Below are positions 16,357 to 25,741 of a stretch of 64,000 nt of DNA, piece after piece. Source of the DNA: Algorimicrobium algoritergicola. Its GTDB lineage: Bacteria; Bacteroidota; Bacteroidia; Flavobacteriales; Flavobacteriaceae. Where the stretch lies: the NCBI RefSeq assembly GCF_008086165.1, contig NZ_VSKL01000005.1, forward strand, positions 124,001 to 188,000, given 5' to 3'. The notes under the pieces were generated by a model, which was given only the letters and a program-made list of their open reading frames with translations, was not told the origin of the DNA and searched no databases. How positions within the stretch are numbered: position 1 is the stretch's first letter; each line of letters begins with the position of its first letter. A program made the translations under genes and the position numbers.

Positions 16357-17061
16357 ATGAGATATCTTATTATAAAATCATCATTTCTGACTCAAATTAG
16401 ATGGTGTGTTGGTTTATTAATTCCAATCGTATTATTGACTAGTACTAGCAGTCTCGCTCAAAATAATTCGGATAGTACTGAAGATTCACAATTGCCTAAA
16501 ACTGACTTCTATGATTATCGTGGTACACATGGTGTTTCTACAACGTTGGGTTCAGCTGTAATAAATGGTGATTACGCCAATCCAGAATTCGGTATTTATA
16601 TGGGTTTTGGTTACAAAAAATCCATTATCCCTCACGTAAATGTTAATCTAACATTTAATAAATTCAATCTCGTATATGAAGACTTGTTCAATAAAGGATT
16701 CATGTCATTCGATGTGAATGCGGAAGTTTTAGCTTTTCCACATGAACGTTTTTCACCTTTCATCTTTTTTGGTGGTGGTGCAAATGCCTCTAATTATTTT
16801 GAAGCTGTAGACCCCAAAGTGCAAGGAGGTCTTGGTTTGGAGTATATTATTTATGAAGGGTTGAGTTTAAGGATTTTTGGTGATTATAACCACGTTTTTA
16901 GTGACGAGCTAGATGGTAAAATTTATGGCGATGCTGATGATGTTTATTGGCGAATGGGTTGTGGTCTAAATTTTTATTTTGGTGGGGCAAAGAAAAAAGC
17001 AAAACTATTAAGTACAGTGCCAACTATTATTAAAACTAACCCAATTCCTGCCGATAACTAA
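16357..17061 (+). CDS. Outer-membrane beta-barrel-like protein, 234 aa
   Basis: A signal peptide (to about SSLAQ) is followed by a short acidic linker and alternating hydrophobic strands rich in Gly and aromatics (STTLGSAV, IYMGFGYKK, SPFIFFGGGAN, GGLGLEYIIYEG, RMGCGLNFYFG). This is the pattern of a small 8- to 10-strand outer-membrane barrel. No family is assigned. The ATG at 16357 is chosen over an upstream TTG at 16324 because it directly precedes the signal peptide. It ends 36 bp before purM. Confidence 0.65.
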   Translation: MRYLIIKSSFLTQIRWCVGLLIPIVLLTSTSSLAQNNSDSTEDSQLPKTDFYDYRGTHGVSTTLGSAVINGDYANPEFGIYMGFGYKKSIIPHVNVNLTFNKFNLVYEDLFNKGFMSFDVNAEVLAFPHERFSPFIFFGGGANASNYFEAVDPKVQGGLGLEYIIYEGLSLRIFGDYNHVFSDELDGKIYGDADDVYWRMGCGLNFYFGGAKKKAKLLSTVPTIIKTNPIPADN

Positions 17062-17072
17062 ATAACAATTCT

Positions 17073-17080
17073 TATTTTTG
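17073..17080 (+). promoter_or_regulatory. Promoter -7 box TATTTTTG
   Basis: A TAnnTTTG box 17 bp before the purM ATG. It overlaps a possible GTG start at 17080, which argues for the ATG at 17098. Confidence 0.55.
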
Positions 17081-17097
17081 TGGCTCAATTTCAGGAT

Positions 17098-18279
17098 ATG
17101 AGTGAAGAAGTAAGTAAACGATATGCGCAAAGAGGTGTTTCTGCCTCAAAAGAAGATGTGCACAACGCTATAAAAAACATAGATAAAGGCTTGTTCCCTA
17201 AAGCTTTTTGTAAAATAGTTCCCGATTATTTAACCAACGATTCAGAGTATTGCCTAATCATGCACGCAGATGGTGCAGGAACAAAATCATCATTAGCTTA
17301 TATGTATTGGAAAGAAACAGGCGATTTGTCTGTTTGGAAAGGTATTGCACAAGATGCTTTGATTATGAATATCGATGATTTACTTTGTGTAGGTGCAACG
17401 GATAACATCATGCTATCTTCAACTATTGGTCGTAATAAAAACAATATCCCTGGGGATGTACTTTCCGCAATTATTAACGGAACTGAAGAACTTATTGCCG
17501 ATTTAAAAACTTTTGGAGTTACTATTCATTCTACAGGTGGTGAAACAGCTGATGTTGGTGATTTAGTACGAACCATTATTGTCGATTCTACCGTAACTGC
17601 TAGAATGAAACGTAAAGATGTAATTGATAATGCCAACATAAAACCTGGAGATGTTATAGTGGGTCTTGAGTCTTTTGGTCAAGCTACTTATGAGAAAAAT
17701 TACAATGGTGGTATGGGAAGCAATGGTCTAACATCCGCAAGACATGACGTGTTTCATAACTATTTAGCAGAAAAGTATCCAGAAAGTTTTGATGCAGCCG
17801 TTCCTAGTGAGCTGGTTTATTCTGGGACTATGAAGTTAACAGATAGTGTGCCAGATTCGCCAATTGATGCCGGCAAATTAGTGTTATCTCCCACACGAAC
17901 CTATGCACCAATCATTAAAGAAATTCTTGATGAATTTTCCAGTGATACCATTCATGGAATGGTACATTGTAGTGGAGGAGCACAAACAAAAATTTTACAT
18001 TTTGTTGATAGTCTTCATATTATAAAAGATAATTTATTTCCAGTACCACCGTTGTTTAAGTTGATACAAGAGCAGTCTAAAACGGATTGGAAGGAAATGT
18101 ATCAAGTATTTAATTGCGGACATCGTATGGAGTTGTATGTAGATCCAAAAGTGGCAGATGCTATTATTAAAATATCTGAATCCTACAATGTTGATGCTAA
18201 AATAGTTGGTCGAGTAGAAGCGGCTTCAACGAAAAAACTAACAATAAAAAGTGAATTTGGTGAGTTTGTATATCATTAA
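17098..18279 (+). CDS. purM: Phosphoribosylformylglycinamidine cyclo-ligase PurM
   Basis: PurM closes the imidazole ring in purine synthesis (FGAM + ATP to AIR). The protein opens SKRYAQRGVSASKEDV; HADGAGTKSSLAY is the ATP-loop region. DDLLCVGATDN, HSTGGETADVGD and VGLESFGQATYEKNYNGGMG are the metal/phosphate segments of the PurM fold. At about 393 residues it is slightly longer than E. coli PurM, as is usual in Bacteroidota. The start at 17098 fits the promoter. It is alone on its strand apart from the following DUF3078 gene 29 bp away. Confidence 0.95.
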   Translation: MSEEVSKRYAQRGVSASKEDVHNAIKNIDKGLFPKAFCKIVPDYLTNDSEYCLIMHADGAGTKSSLAYMYWKETGDLSVWKGIAQDALIMNIDDLLCVGATDNIMLSSTIGRNKNNIPGDVLSAIINGTEELIADLKTFGVTIHSTGGETADVGDLVRTIIVDSTVTARMKRKDVIDNANIKPGDVIVGLESFGQATYEKNYNGGMGSNGLTSARHDVFHNYLAEKYPESFDAAVPSELVYSGTMKLTDSVPDSPIDAGKLVLSPTRTYAPIIKEILDEFSSDTIHGMVHCSGGAQTKILHFVDSLHIIKDNLFPVPPLFKLIQEQSKTDWKEMYQVFNCGHRMELYVDPKVADAIIKISESYNVDAKIVGRVEAASTKKLTIKSEFGEFVYH

Positions 18280-18308
18280 GTTTTAAATCTTCCAAAAAAA
18301 GTATTTCA

Positions 18309-19277
18309 ATGCATAAAAGTGTTTTTGTTATTTTTATTCTTCTAGTTCAATTTGTAAGTGCGCAACCAGATTCGCTCTATTTTAAACCAGCAACTAATCC
18401 TAATTTACCCGTTTGGTCAAACACGAATACGGCTGGATTAGATATTAATGAAGTGGCATTTGTTAACTGGAATTCTGGTGGTAGTAACTCAATTTCAGCG
18501 CTAATAGGGCTTAAAAGTATGTTGCGTTACCAATACCGAAATTTTATTTGGGACAGTAATTTGCTTGCGCGATACGGACTAAATAAACAAGAGGAGCAGG
18601 AATTTAGAAAAACCGACGATTTACTCGAAATTAGTTCCAGTTTAGGCTTTCGGAAAAATAAGTTAACCAATTGGTATTATTCAGCACGATTTAGTTTTAA
18701 AACACAGTTTGCCAAGGGATTTAGTTACCCAAATACATCCAATGAGATTTCAAAATTTATGGCACCTGGATATTTATATCTTGGTGGTGGTGTAGAATAC
18801 GGTAAGAATATTGATAAATTTTCTCTGTATTTTTCGCCCTTAACCCTGAAAACAACATTTGTTTTTGATACAGCATTATCAGACGCTGGATCATTTGGTG
18901 TTAAGCCAGCCGAATATGACTCAAGCGGAAACCTTATTCGTTCGGGAGAGCGTGTTAGAAAGGAATTAGGTGTATTATTAACAAGTGCTTATGAAACCCG
19001 GTTATTTGAAAATATATCCATTCATAACCTGATGAGTTTCTATACTGATTATATCAACGATTTTGGAAATGTAGATATCGATTGGGAAATTGTTTTAGAT
19101 TTTAAAGTGAATAATTTCGTTCGTGCTACTTTAGGTTCGCATTTAAAATACGATAATGATGTTAAAATTCAGGAGGAAATTGTGAATTTAGAAACTGATG
19201 AAACGGAGTTTGTTCCGGTAGGTGCGCGGGTTCAATGGAAGCAATTGCTAGGTGTTGGCGTTGTTTATGAGTTTTAG
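18309..19277 (+). CDS. DUF3078 outer-membrane protein, 322 aa
   Basis: A signal peptide (to VSAQP) is followed by a beta-barrel-like chain. It contains the DUF3078 hallmarks NEVAFVNWNSGGSNSISALIG near residue 45, WDSNLLARYGLNKQEEQ, then FRKTDDLLEISSSLG and alternating aromatic strands to the end (LLGVGVVYEF). DUF3078 proteins are abundant in Bacteroidota and are thought to be outer-membrane barrels of unknown role. It follows purM by 29 bp and may share its transcript. Confidence 0.88.
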   Translation: MHKSVFVIFILLVQFVSAQPDSLYFKPATNPNLPVWSNTNTAGLDINEVAFVNWNSGGSNSISALIGLKSMLRYQYRNFIWDSNLLARYGLNKQEEQEFRKTDDLLEISSSLGFRKNKLTNWYYSARFSFKTQFAKGFSYPNTSNEISKFMAPGYLYLGGGVEYGKNIDKFSLYFSPLTLKTTFVFDTALSDAGSFGVKPAEYDSSGNLIRSGERVRKELGVLLTSAYETRLFENISIHNLMSFYTDYINDFGNVDIDWEIVLDFKVNNFVRATLGSHLKYDNDVKIQEEIVNLETDETEFVPVGARVQWKQLLGVGVVYEF

Positions 19278-19452
19278 AAAAAAAATAATTATTTGTTAAC
19301 TTTTTTATGTTGATAAGTAATTAGTTCGCTGACTATCAAATAATTACGTATTTTTTCTGTAAACTTCATGATTTTTATCATGGAATAAGTTTAAAATTTT
19401 TCCGTTATTTACAGTTCGTAAAAAGCAATAAAATTTTAAACAAATATAATCC

Positions 19453-22011
19453 ATGCCAACACAAACCAAAACCCTTACAAAACCAAAAACATATACGCAA
19501 GAAGAAGCTTTTGAAGCTTCTGTTAAATATTTCAAAGGAGATGATCTTGCTGCGCGTGTTTGGATTAATAAATATGCCCTAAAAGACTCTCAAGGCAATA
19601 TTTATGAATTAACACCTAACGATATGCATAAGCGTATCGCTAAAGAAATTGCGCGAGTAGAAGTACGGTATCCAAATCCAATGTCTGAACAAGAGATTTT
19701 CGATTTAATAAAAGACTTTAAATATATCGTGCCTCAAGGAAGTCCAATGGCTGGAATTGGAAACCCATACCAAACGGGTTCCTTGTCTAATTGTTTTGTA
19801 ATTGGTAATGATGGCGATTCAGATTCTTATGGAGGAATCATGAAAATAGATCAGGAACAAGTGCAATTAATGAAACGTCGTGGTGGTGTTGGTCACGATT
19901 TATCACATATACGTCCAAAGGGATCTCCAGTAAAAAATTCAGCCTTAACATCTACAGGTATTGTACCGTTTATGGAGCGTTATTCTAACTCCACACGTGA
20001 GGTTGCTCAAGATGGTCGTCGTGGTGCTTTAATGTTATCAGTTTCAATAAATCATCCGGATTCAGAGGATTTTATCGATGCCAAATTAGAGCAGGGTAAA
20101 GTAACTGGTGCTAACGTATCTGTTCGTATTGATGATGCGTTTATGAATGCTGTTAAGAATAATGGTGAGTACACGCAGACCTATCCTATATTTAGTAAAA
20201 ATCCAAAAGTTTCTAAAACAATTGATGCCAACGGAATTTGGAAAAAAATTGTTCATAATGCATGGAAATCAGCTGAACCAGGAATTCTGTTTTGGGATAC
20301 CATTATTAATGAATCGGTTCCAGATTGTTATGCCGATTTAGGGTATAAAACGGTGTCTACAAATCCATGTGGCGAAATTCCATTATGTCCTTATGATTCG
20401 TGCCGTTTGTTAGCTATCAACTTATTATCTTATGTGGATAATCCATTTTCTAAACAAGCATCTTTTAACTTCGAATTGTTTAAAAAACACGTGGTTGTTG
20501 CACAGCGAATAATGGATGACGTTATCGATTTAGAACTCGAAAAAATTGATGCTATTTTAGCGAAAATAGATGCAGATCCAGAACAAGCTGAAATTAAAGC
20601 AACAGAGCGTAATTTATGGGTTAACATTCAGAAAAAAGCAGAAGAAGGTAGAAGAACTGGTATTGGCATCACCGCAGAAGGTGATATGTTAGCAGCTTTA
20701 GGTATTCAATATGGTAGTGAAACTGGAAATGAATTTTCTGTTGAAGTTCATAAAACATTAGCCATTGAAACCTATCGTGCATCTGTTATGGCAGCGAAAG
20801 AACGTGGTGCTTTTGCTATTTTCGATTCAGAACGCGAAAAAAATAATCCGTTTATACTTAGATTAAAAGAAGCAGATGAAAAACTGTACTTTGATATGTT
20901 GGAGTATGGCCGTCGTAATATAGCGCTATTAACTATTGCTCCTACAGGAACAACCAGTTTAATGACGCAAACATCATCAGGTATTGAGCCAGTATTCATG
21001 CCAGTTTACAAACGTAGACGTAAGGTGAACCCGAATGATAAACATGTACGTATTGATTTCGTTGATGAGGTTGGCGATTCTTGGGAAGAATATGTGGTAT
21101 TTCACCACAGATTTAAGCAATGGATGGAAGTAAATGGGATTGATTCTTCTAAAAATTTCACACAAGAAGAATTGGATGTACTTATTAAAAAATCACCTTA
21201 CTATAAAGCAACTTCTAATGATGTGGATTGGTTAAGTAAAGTAACGATGCAAGGTGCTGTACAGAAATGGGTAGATCATTCTATTTCTGTAACCATCAAC
21301 TTACCAAACGATGTAAGTGAAGAATTGGTAGGCGATTTATATCTAAAAGCATGGGAAGTAGGTTGTAAAGGTGTGACCGTTTATCGTGATGGATCTCGTT
21401 CTGGAGTCCTTATTTCAAATGATGAGAAAAAGGAAGAAAATCAAGCCGAAACCCTAACAAATTTCCCTGTAAAACGACCAGAAGTTTTAGAAGCTGATGT
21501 GGTACGTTTGCAAAATAAGAAGGAGAAATGGATTGCATTTATCGGTTTAATTGATGGGAAACCTTACGAGATTTTCACCGGTTTAGCTGATGATGAGGAT
21601 GGAATTTTAATTCCGCGTTGGGTTGAAAGTGGTGTGATTATGAAAAGTAGAAATGAAGATGGCGCTTCCCGATATGATTTCCAATATGAAAATAAACGCG
21701 GTTATAAAACAACTATCGAAGGCTTATCTCATAAATTCGATCCGGAGTATTGGAACTATGCGAAATTAATTTCTAGTACATTACGTCATGGAATGCCAAT
21801 TGATAATATTGTGGAATTAATTAACAGTTTACAATTAGATTCAGAATCTATCAATACGTGGAAAAACGGTGTTGGTCGTGCATTAAAACGTTATGTTGCC
21901 GATGGAACGAAAGCCAAAGGACATAGCTGTACAAACTGTGAATCGGAAAATTTAATTTACCAAGAAGGTTGCCTAACCTGTAAAGATTGTGGCTCTTCAA
22001 AATGTGGGTAA
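19453..22011 (+). CDS. nrdJ: Adenosylcobalamin-dependent ribonucleotide reductase, 852 aa
   Basis: A class II ribonucleotide reductase, which reduces ribonucleotides to deoxyribonucleotides using coenzyme B12 and no oxygen-dependent partner subunit. Evidence: the catalytic barrel with PQGSPMAGIGNPYQTGSLSN, VSTNPCGEIPLCPYDSCRL near residue 302 (substrate/radical Cys), GYGRRNIALLTIAPTGTTS-type loop, and VGCKGVTVYRDGSR. The C-terminus is a cysteine-rich zinc ribbon (CTNCESEN, then CLTCKDCGSSKCG) typical of the B12 enzymes and absent from class I. No B12 riboswitch is recognisable in the 175 bp upstream. A strong terminator follows. Confidence 0.93.
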   Translation: MPTQTKTLTKPKTYTQEEAFEASVKYFKGDDLAARVWINKYALKDSQGNIYELTPNDMHKRIAKEIARVEVRYPNPMSEQEIFDLIKDFKYIVPQGSPMAGIGNPYQTGSLSNCFVIGNDGDSDSYGGIMKIDQEQVQLMKRRGGVGHDLSHIRPKGSPVKNSALTSTGIVPFMERYSNSTREVAQDGRRGALMLSVSINHPDSEDFIDAKLEQGKVTGANVSVRIDDAFMNAVKNNGEYTQTYPIFSKNPKVSKTIDANGIWKKIVHNAWKSAEPGILFWDTIINESVPDCYADLGYKTVSTNPCGEIPLCPYDSCRLLAINLLSYVDNPFSKQASFNFELFKKHVVVAQRIMDDVIDLELEKIDAILAKIDADPEQAEIKATERNLWVNIQKKAEEGRRTGIGITAEGDMLAALGIQYGSETGNEFSVEVHKTLAIETYRASVMAAKERGAFAIFDSEREKNNPFILRLKEADEKLYFDMLEYGRRNIALLTIAPTGTTSLMTQTSSGIEPVFMPVYKRRRKVNPNDKHVRIDFVDEVGDSWEEYVVFHHRFKQWMEVNGIDSSKNFTQEELDVLIKKSPYYKATSNDVDWLSKVTMQGAVQKWVDHSISVTINLPNDVSEELVGDLYLKAWEVGCKGVTVYRDGSRSGVLISNDEKKEENQAETLTNFPVKRPEVLEADVVRLQNKKEKWIAFIGLIDGKPYEIFTGLADDEDGILIPRWVESGVIMKSRNEDGASRYDFQYENKRGYKTTIEGLSHKFDPEYWNYAKLISSTLRHGMPIDNIVELINSLQLDSESINTWKNGVGRALKRYVADGTKAKGHSCTNCESENLIYQEGCLTCKDCGSSKCG

Positions 22012-22033
22012 AACATAAAAGTTATTAAAAATA

Positions 22034-22068
22034 AAAAACGCTATTTCTAAAGAGATAGCGTTTTTTTT
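22034..22068 (+). terminator. Intrinsic terminator after nrdJ
   Basis: AAAACGCTATTTCT pairs with AGAGATAGCGTTTTTTTT around a very short loop. The following 230 bp contain no recognisable gene. Confidence 0.85.
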
Positions 22069-22302
22069 ATAATTAGTATCTGTTGTTATTCTAAAGCCTA
22101 AATATGAGTTTCTGAAATAAATTCAGAATGGCGTTATATCGTGCTTTGGAAGCCTTTTTTGTTTTTTAAGTTACTCATTAAGGAACCACAGTCAGTTTGC
22201 GTGAATTTCATATTATTTCAAAAATGAAATTAGTATCGAGAACATCTTGCTGAAATTTCAAATCCGTAATTAACCATCTTACAATAACTCAAATTATTAA
22301 TC

Positions 22303-22605
22303 TCAAATATCTTTATCTAGTTGCTTAGGATCTTGCCTTGTGTCAAATATTGTAACAATATTAATGCGTTCAGAATTATAACGATAATATAGGGTAGTCT
22401 GCTTTGTAATTACACATTTTTTTAATCCATTCCCTTTTTTAGATTCAGGGAATATTTCAGGTTGACTTTTAATAATTTCTATCGATGAATCTAATTTTTC
22501 CACAAACGTGCTCTTTACCTTCAAAGACCATTTTTCAATTAGATATTCAAAAAGTTTATCCAATTTCCTTTTGGCTGTTTTTGAAATAACAACTTGTCTG
22601 TTCAA
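22303..22605 (-). CDS. RelE/ParE-type toxin, 100 aa
   Basis: A small basic protein of the RelE/ParE fold: VVISKTAKRKLDKLFEYL helix pair, then FPESKKGNGLKKCVI, TTLYYRYNSERINIVTIFDTRQDP as the C-terminal sheet. Toxins of this fold either cut ribosome-bound mRNA or poison gyrase; ParE-like is the better fit because of the ending. The frame starts with TTG directly at the antitoxin stop (TAATTG), so it depends on translational coupling. No ATG occurs near the start. Confidence 0.85.
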   Translation of the reverse strand: MNRQVVISKTAKRKLDKLFEYLIEKWSLKVKSTFVEKLDSSIEIIKSQPEIFPESKKGNGLKKCVITKQTTLYYRYNSERINIVTIFDTRQDPKQLDKDI

Positions 22606-22830
22606 TTATCTGTGTTTTTGAATAAAAGATTCGTAGTCTATCACTTCTCCGTTTTCTATTTCAACAGAAGCTTTGTTAATCTCTTCTCGCTGATGCAGGG
22701 GTAAATCATCCCAAAAGTCAGATGATTTTTCTTTCTTGAAGATTTTTTTTATGGATTCAATCACTTTAGGGTTTTCAGTATCCAAAAGCATTTTAACCAA
22801 TTCTATTTTTTCAGCCTGAATATTCATCAC
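22606..22830 (-). CDS. Antitoxin of ParE-type pair, 74 aa
   Basis: The first gene of a two-gene toxin-antitoxin operon, ending at the toxin start codon. The N-terminus (AEKIELVKMLLDTENPKVIESI) is helical and the C-terminus (INKASVEIENGEVIDYESFIQKH) is the part that usually wraps the toxin. The SSDFWDDLPLHQREEI link is characteristic of this Bacteroidota antitoxin group. It should neutralise the toxin and help to repress the operon. Confidence 0.82.
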   Translation of the reverse strand: MMNIQAEKIELVKMLLDTENPKVIESIKKIFKKEKSSDFWDDLPLHQREEINKASVEIENGEVIDYESFIQKHR

Positions 22831-22990
22831 GTTTCATTTATAATCAAAAATAACAATTTAAGTTCGAAATTTTACTATTAGAGAGCGTTTTTAAATGCGC
22901 CTTGCGTATCTTGAAAATATAATAGGTGTGGATTTTAACTTAATCAACACTACACCTTAATCTCTTATTTTTTTTCTCTTTTCTCTATTA

Positions 22991-23650
22991 TCACAACATA
23001 TCCTGACTAATATATCTATAATCTTCTAACGTTTTTAAATCCGTTATTAATTTAGAATGGCCATCTTTTATCAAATATAAATTATCGCTGGTTTCAATAA
23101 TATCACGATATAAATGATCGGTTATAATGATAATTTTTCGCTGTTTTTCTTCAGAGATAAGTTCTTTTATTTTTTCAATATACAAAGGTGCTACATGCGA
23201 AAATGGTTCGTCTAAAAGCACAATTTCGGTCGGGCTTTTTAATAGCATGTATGTTTCCACCACACGACGTTCGCCACCTGAAAGTTGATGGAATTTATAG
23301 TTTTTATAGATGGTAAAGGATTCAAAATGCGTAATGAATTCGTTCCAATTTACTTGAAATAATTTGAAAGCTGTTTTTAGTTTTAAGTTGTTGGGAGCAA
23401 TTGGAAGTTGTGGCAGAAAATGAACGCGTTTGGTTCTGTACAAAGGTTTTAAAATGGGTTTACTATCCAATCGGATTAGCTTATATTTTGGTTTTAAGGT
23501 GCCAAAAATAATATTCAGAATACAACTTTTTCCGCAGCCATTGCTACCCAATATTCCGGTAACTTCACCCGTTTGGGCTTTTAGATAAATGCCATTAAGA
23601 ATGCGTTTTTCTTTAAAATACAGTTCAACATTATCTAATTCTAAAATCAT
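22991..23650 (-). CDS. ABC transporter ATP-binding protein, 219 aa
   Basis: A complete ABC ATPase: Walker A GSNGCGKS near residue 36, Q-loop FLPQLP, signature LSGGERR near 125, Walker B EIVLLDEPFSH and switch His in IIITDH. Its start overlaps the stop of the small membrane protein gene by 4 bp. That partner is too small to be a normal permease, so the transported substrate or even a transport role is unclear. Confidence 0.9.
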   Translation of the reverse strand: MILELDNVELYFKEKRILNGIYLKAQTGEVTGILGSNGCGKSCILNIIFGTLKPKYKLIRLDSKPILKPLYRTKRVHFLPQLPIAPNNLKLKTAFKLFQVNWNEFITHFESFTIYKNYKFHQLSGGERRVVETYMLLKSPTEIVLLDEPFSHVAPLYIEKIKELISEEKQRKIIIITDHLYRDIIETSDNLYLIKDGHSKLITDLKTLEDYRYISQDML

Positions 23651-23979
23651 ATAAAAACGCCAATCAACTTATAAAATAGGCTGGTTATAAAGATATCAAT
23701 AATATAAATAATACCGAAAAGTTTAAAGGATGATATACCTAAATTCTTGTAAAAAAGGAGTTTACGTTTGGCTGTTGTTTCAGAAAGGAAATACCACAAA
23801 AATCCGGTTAAAAATAGTTTCGCTATGCAAATAACAGCATATTCAGAACCAAGAGAAATTAATAAAATAGTTGCCGCAAATGACCAAATTAGGTAAGGTT
23901 TGTAAAATAATAATATGGCTCCGAAACGTTGTATCATGACATAAAAACGGAAAAATAGATTAATTATTTTTAAAGTCAT
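23647..23979 (-). CDS. Small membrane protein paired with ABC ATPase, 110 aa
   Basis: It has three or four hydrophobic helices (about residues 22-45, 48-65, 85-108), an N-terminal FFRFYVMIQRFGAILLF region and no recognisable family. It overlaps the ABC ATPase gene by 4 bp (ATGA), so the two proteins are made together. It may be the membrane anchor of a minimal ABC system. Unknown function. Confidence 0.7.
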   Translation of the reverse strand: MTLKIINLFFRFYVMIQRFGAILLFYKPYLIWSFAATILLISLGSEYAVICIAKLFLTGFLWYFLSETTAKRKLLFYKNLGISSFKLFGIIYIIDIFITSLFYKLIGVFI

Positions 23980-24011
23980 TCATAAAAAATATATCAATTC
24001 ATAAATTATCG

Positions 24012-24019
24012 TATTTTTG
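24012..24019 (+). promoter_or_regulatory. Promoter -7 box TATTTTTG
   Basis: A TAnnTTTG box 21 bp before the prfA start. Confidence 0.55.
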
Positions 24020-24040
24020 GGGAACAATTCAAGGAACTAG

Positions 24041-25117
24041 ATGTTAGACAAATTACAGATTATAAAGCAACGTTTTGATGAGGTGAGTGATTTAATCATT
24101 CAGCCAGATATTATGACAGATCAGAAACGCTATATTGCTTTAAATAAAGAATACAAGGATTTAAGATTGTTAATGGATAAGCGTGAAGTCTATTTGGAGC
24201 TTACCAATAACCTAAAAGAAGCTGAAGAAATATTGGATGATGGCAGCGATCCAGAAATGGTAGAAATGGCCAAAATGCAATATGAAGAAGCCAAAGAAGG
24301 GATTCCAAAATTGGAAGACGATATTAAATTCCTACTAATACCGAAGGATCCCCAGGATTCTAAAAATGCGGTTGTAGAACTACGTGCCGGAACTGGTGGT
24401 GATGAAGCGAGTATTTTTGCAGGCGATTTATTCCGTATGTATTCCAAATATTGCGAGAGTAAAGGTTGGAAAGTAGATACGGTAGATTATAGCGAAGGCA
24501 CTAATGGTGGTTTTAAAGAAATTCAGTTTGAAGTTACTGGAGATGATGTGTATGGAACGCTAAAGTTTGAAGCAGGAGTTCACCGTGTTCAGCGTGTTCC
24601 ACAAACAGAAACGCAAGGTCGTGTGCATACCAGTGCCGCAACCATGATGGTATTTCCGGAAGCTGAAGAATTTGATGTAGAAATTAATCCAAAAGATGTA
24701 CGTGTTGATTTTTTCTGTTCATCAGGTCCAGGTGGTCAGTCGGTAAATACAACCTATTCGGCGGTACGTTTAACGCATATTCCCACGGGATTAGTAGCGC
24801 AATGTCAAGATCAGAAATCCCAACATAAAAACAAGGAAAAAGCTTTTAAAGTATTGCGTTCCCGTTTATATGATATGGAATTAGCCAAGAAGATGGAAGA
24901 AGATGCTGCCTTAAGAGGAACGATGGTAACATCTGGTGATAGAAGTGCGAAAATTAGAACGTACAATTATTCACAAGGACGTGTAACCGATCATAGAATT
25001 GGATTAACGCTTTACGATTTATCAAATATTGTAAATGGTGATATTCAAAGAATTATTGACGAATTAATGCTGGCTGATAACACCGAGAAGTTGAAGGCTA
25101 GTGATGATCATATTTAA
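24041..25117 (+). CDS. prfA: Peptide chain release factor 1
   Basis: RF1 ends translation at UAA and UAG. The GGQ catalytic motif lies in [16 protein letters not shown] at about residues 228-243; its glutamine is normally methylated by PrmC. The codon-recognition domain precedes it ([18 protein letters not shown], then [18 protein letters not shown]). The stop-codon reading region is consistent with RF1 rather than RF2: there is no programmed frameshift and the length is 358. It has its own promoter and terminator. Confidence 0.97.
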   Translation: MLDKLQIIKQRFDEVSDLIIQPDIMTDQKRYIALNKEYKDLRLLMDKREVYLELTNNLKEAEEILDDGSDPEMVEMAKMQYEEAKEGIPKLEDDIKFLLIPKDPQDSKNAVVELRAGTGGDEASIFAGDLFRMYSKYCESKGWKVDTVDYSEGTNGGFKEIQFEVTGDDVYGTLKFEAGVHRVQRVPQTETQGRVHTSAATMMVFPEAEEFDVEINPKDVRVDFFCSSGPGGQSVNTTYSAVRLTHIPTGLVAQCQDQKSQHKNKEKAFKVLRSRLYDMELAKKMEEDAALRGTMVTSGDRSAKIRTYNYSQGRVTDHRIGLTLYDLSNIVNGDIQRIIDELMLADNTEKLKASDDHI

Positions 25118-25121
25118 ATTT

Positions 25122-25149
25122 AAAGCCTCTATTTTGGAGGCTTTTTTTA
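25122..25149 (+). terminator. Intrinsic terminator after prfA
   Basis: AAAGCCTC pairs with GAGGCTTTTTTT around TATTTTG. Confidence 0.8.
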
Positions 25150-25177
25150 TGAAGTGCTAATTTAAACTGAACGAAAA

Positions 25178-25636
25178 ATGCCATTTCCAATTGACGAAAA
25201 ATATATAATTGAAACTGAATCTGAATTGAAAGTGAAATTTCCGACTGAATTTAAAAAACGATTGATGGAATTGAATGGTGGAGAATTAGTGTCGAAAAAA
25301 TTGGAATTTGAACTTTTTCCTTTTTTTGATAAGTCGGACAATAAAAGAATAAGTCGAACATGTAATCATATTGGACTTGAAACCAAAAATGCACAGAAAT
25401 GGAATGGCTTTCCAGAAAATGCAATAGCAATTGGTTCAGATGGCTTTGGTAATTTACTTGTATTAACCCACAACGGAAATGGAATTCTGACTGATGAACT
25501 TTATTTTTGGAATCATGAAATAGGTCAAATAAAAAAAATAGCAGAATCAATTAATAAGCTTGACATAAAGAAATCTAATTCTAATAATGGATATGATTTA
25601 TTCTGGAATAAGATTAAATCAAGATTTAATTCATAA
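25178..25636 (+). CDS. SMI1/KNR4 (SUKH) family protein, 152 aa
   Basis: A single SMI1/KNR4 domain: an N-terminal helix with KFPTEFKKRLMELNGGEL, the FELFPF strand, then AIAIGSDGFGNLLVL and DELYFWNHEIGQIKKI. This family often supplies immunity proteins to contact-dependent toxins, but many members are orphans. No toxin is adjacent, and the neighbours are housekeeping genes, so the role is open. The composition is more AT-rich than its neighbours, which hints at acquisition. Confidence 0.85.
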   Translation: MPFPIDEKYIIETESELKVKFPTEFKKRLMELNGGELVSKKLEFELFPFFDKSDNKRISRTCNHIGLETKNAQKWNGFPENAIAIGSDGFGNLLVLTHNGNGILTDELYFWNHEIGQIKKIAESINKLDIKKSNSNNGYDLFWNKIKSRFNS

Positions 25637-25741
25637 GTCAAAACACAATGTAATATAACTTAGACTGTTTTAGTTTAATACTAAAATAAAGAAGCAAAAA
25701 ACCACAAAACAGTTTCCTCTTCTGGAGGATTAAGAAACCAG

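Noticed and set aside
19278..19452. Possible B12 riboswitch before the ribonucleotide reductase
   Set aside because: No B12-box or long structured leader can be recognised in 175 bp.
25118..25741. Cassette-like boundaries around the SMI1/KNR4 gene
   Set aside because: No complementary AAC/GTT pairs or fold-back segments flank it, although it is AT-rich.
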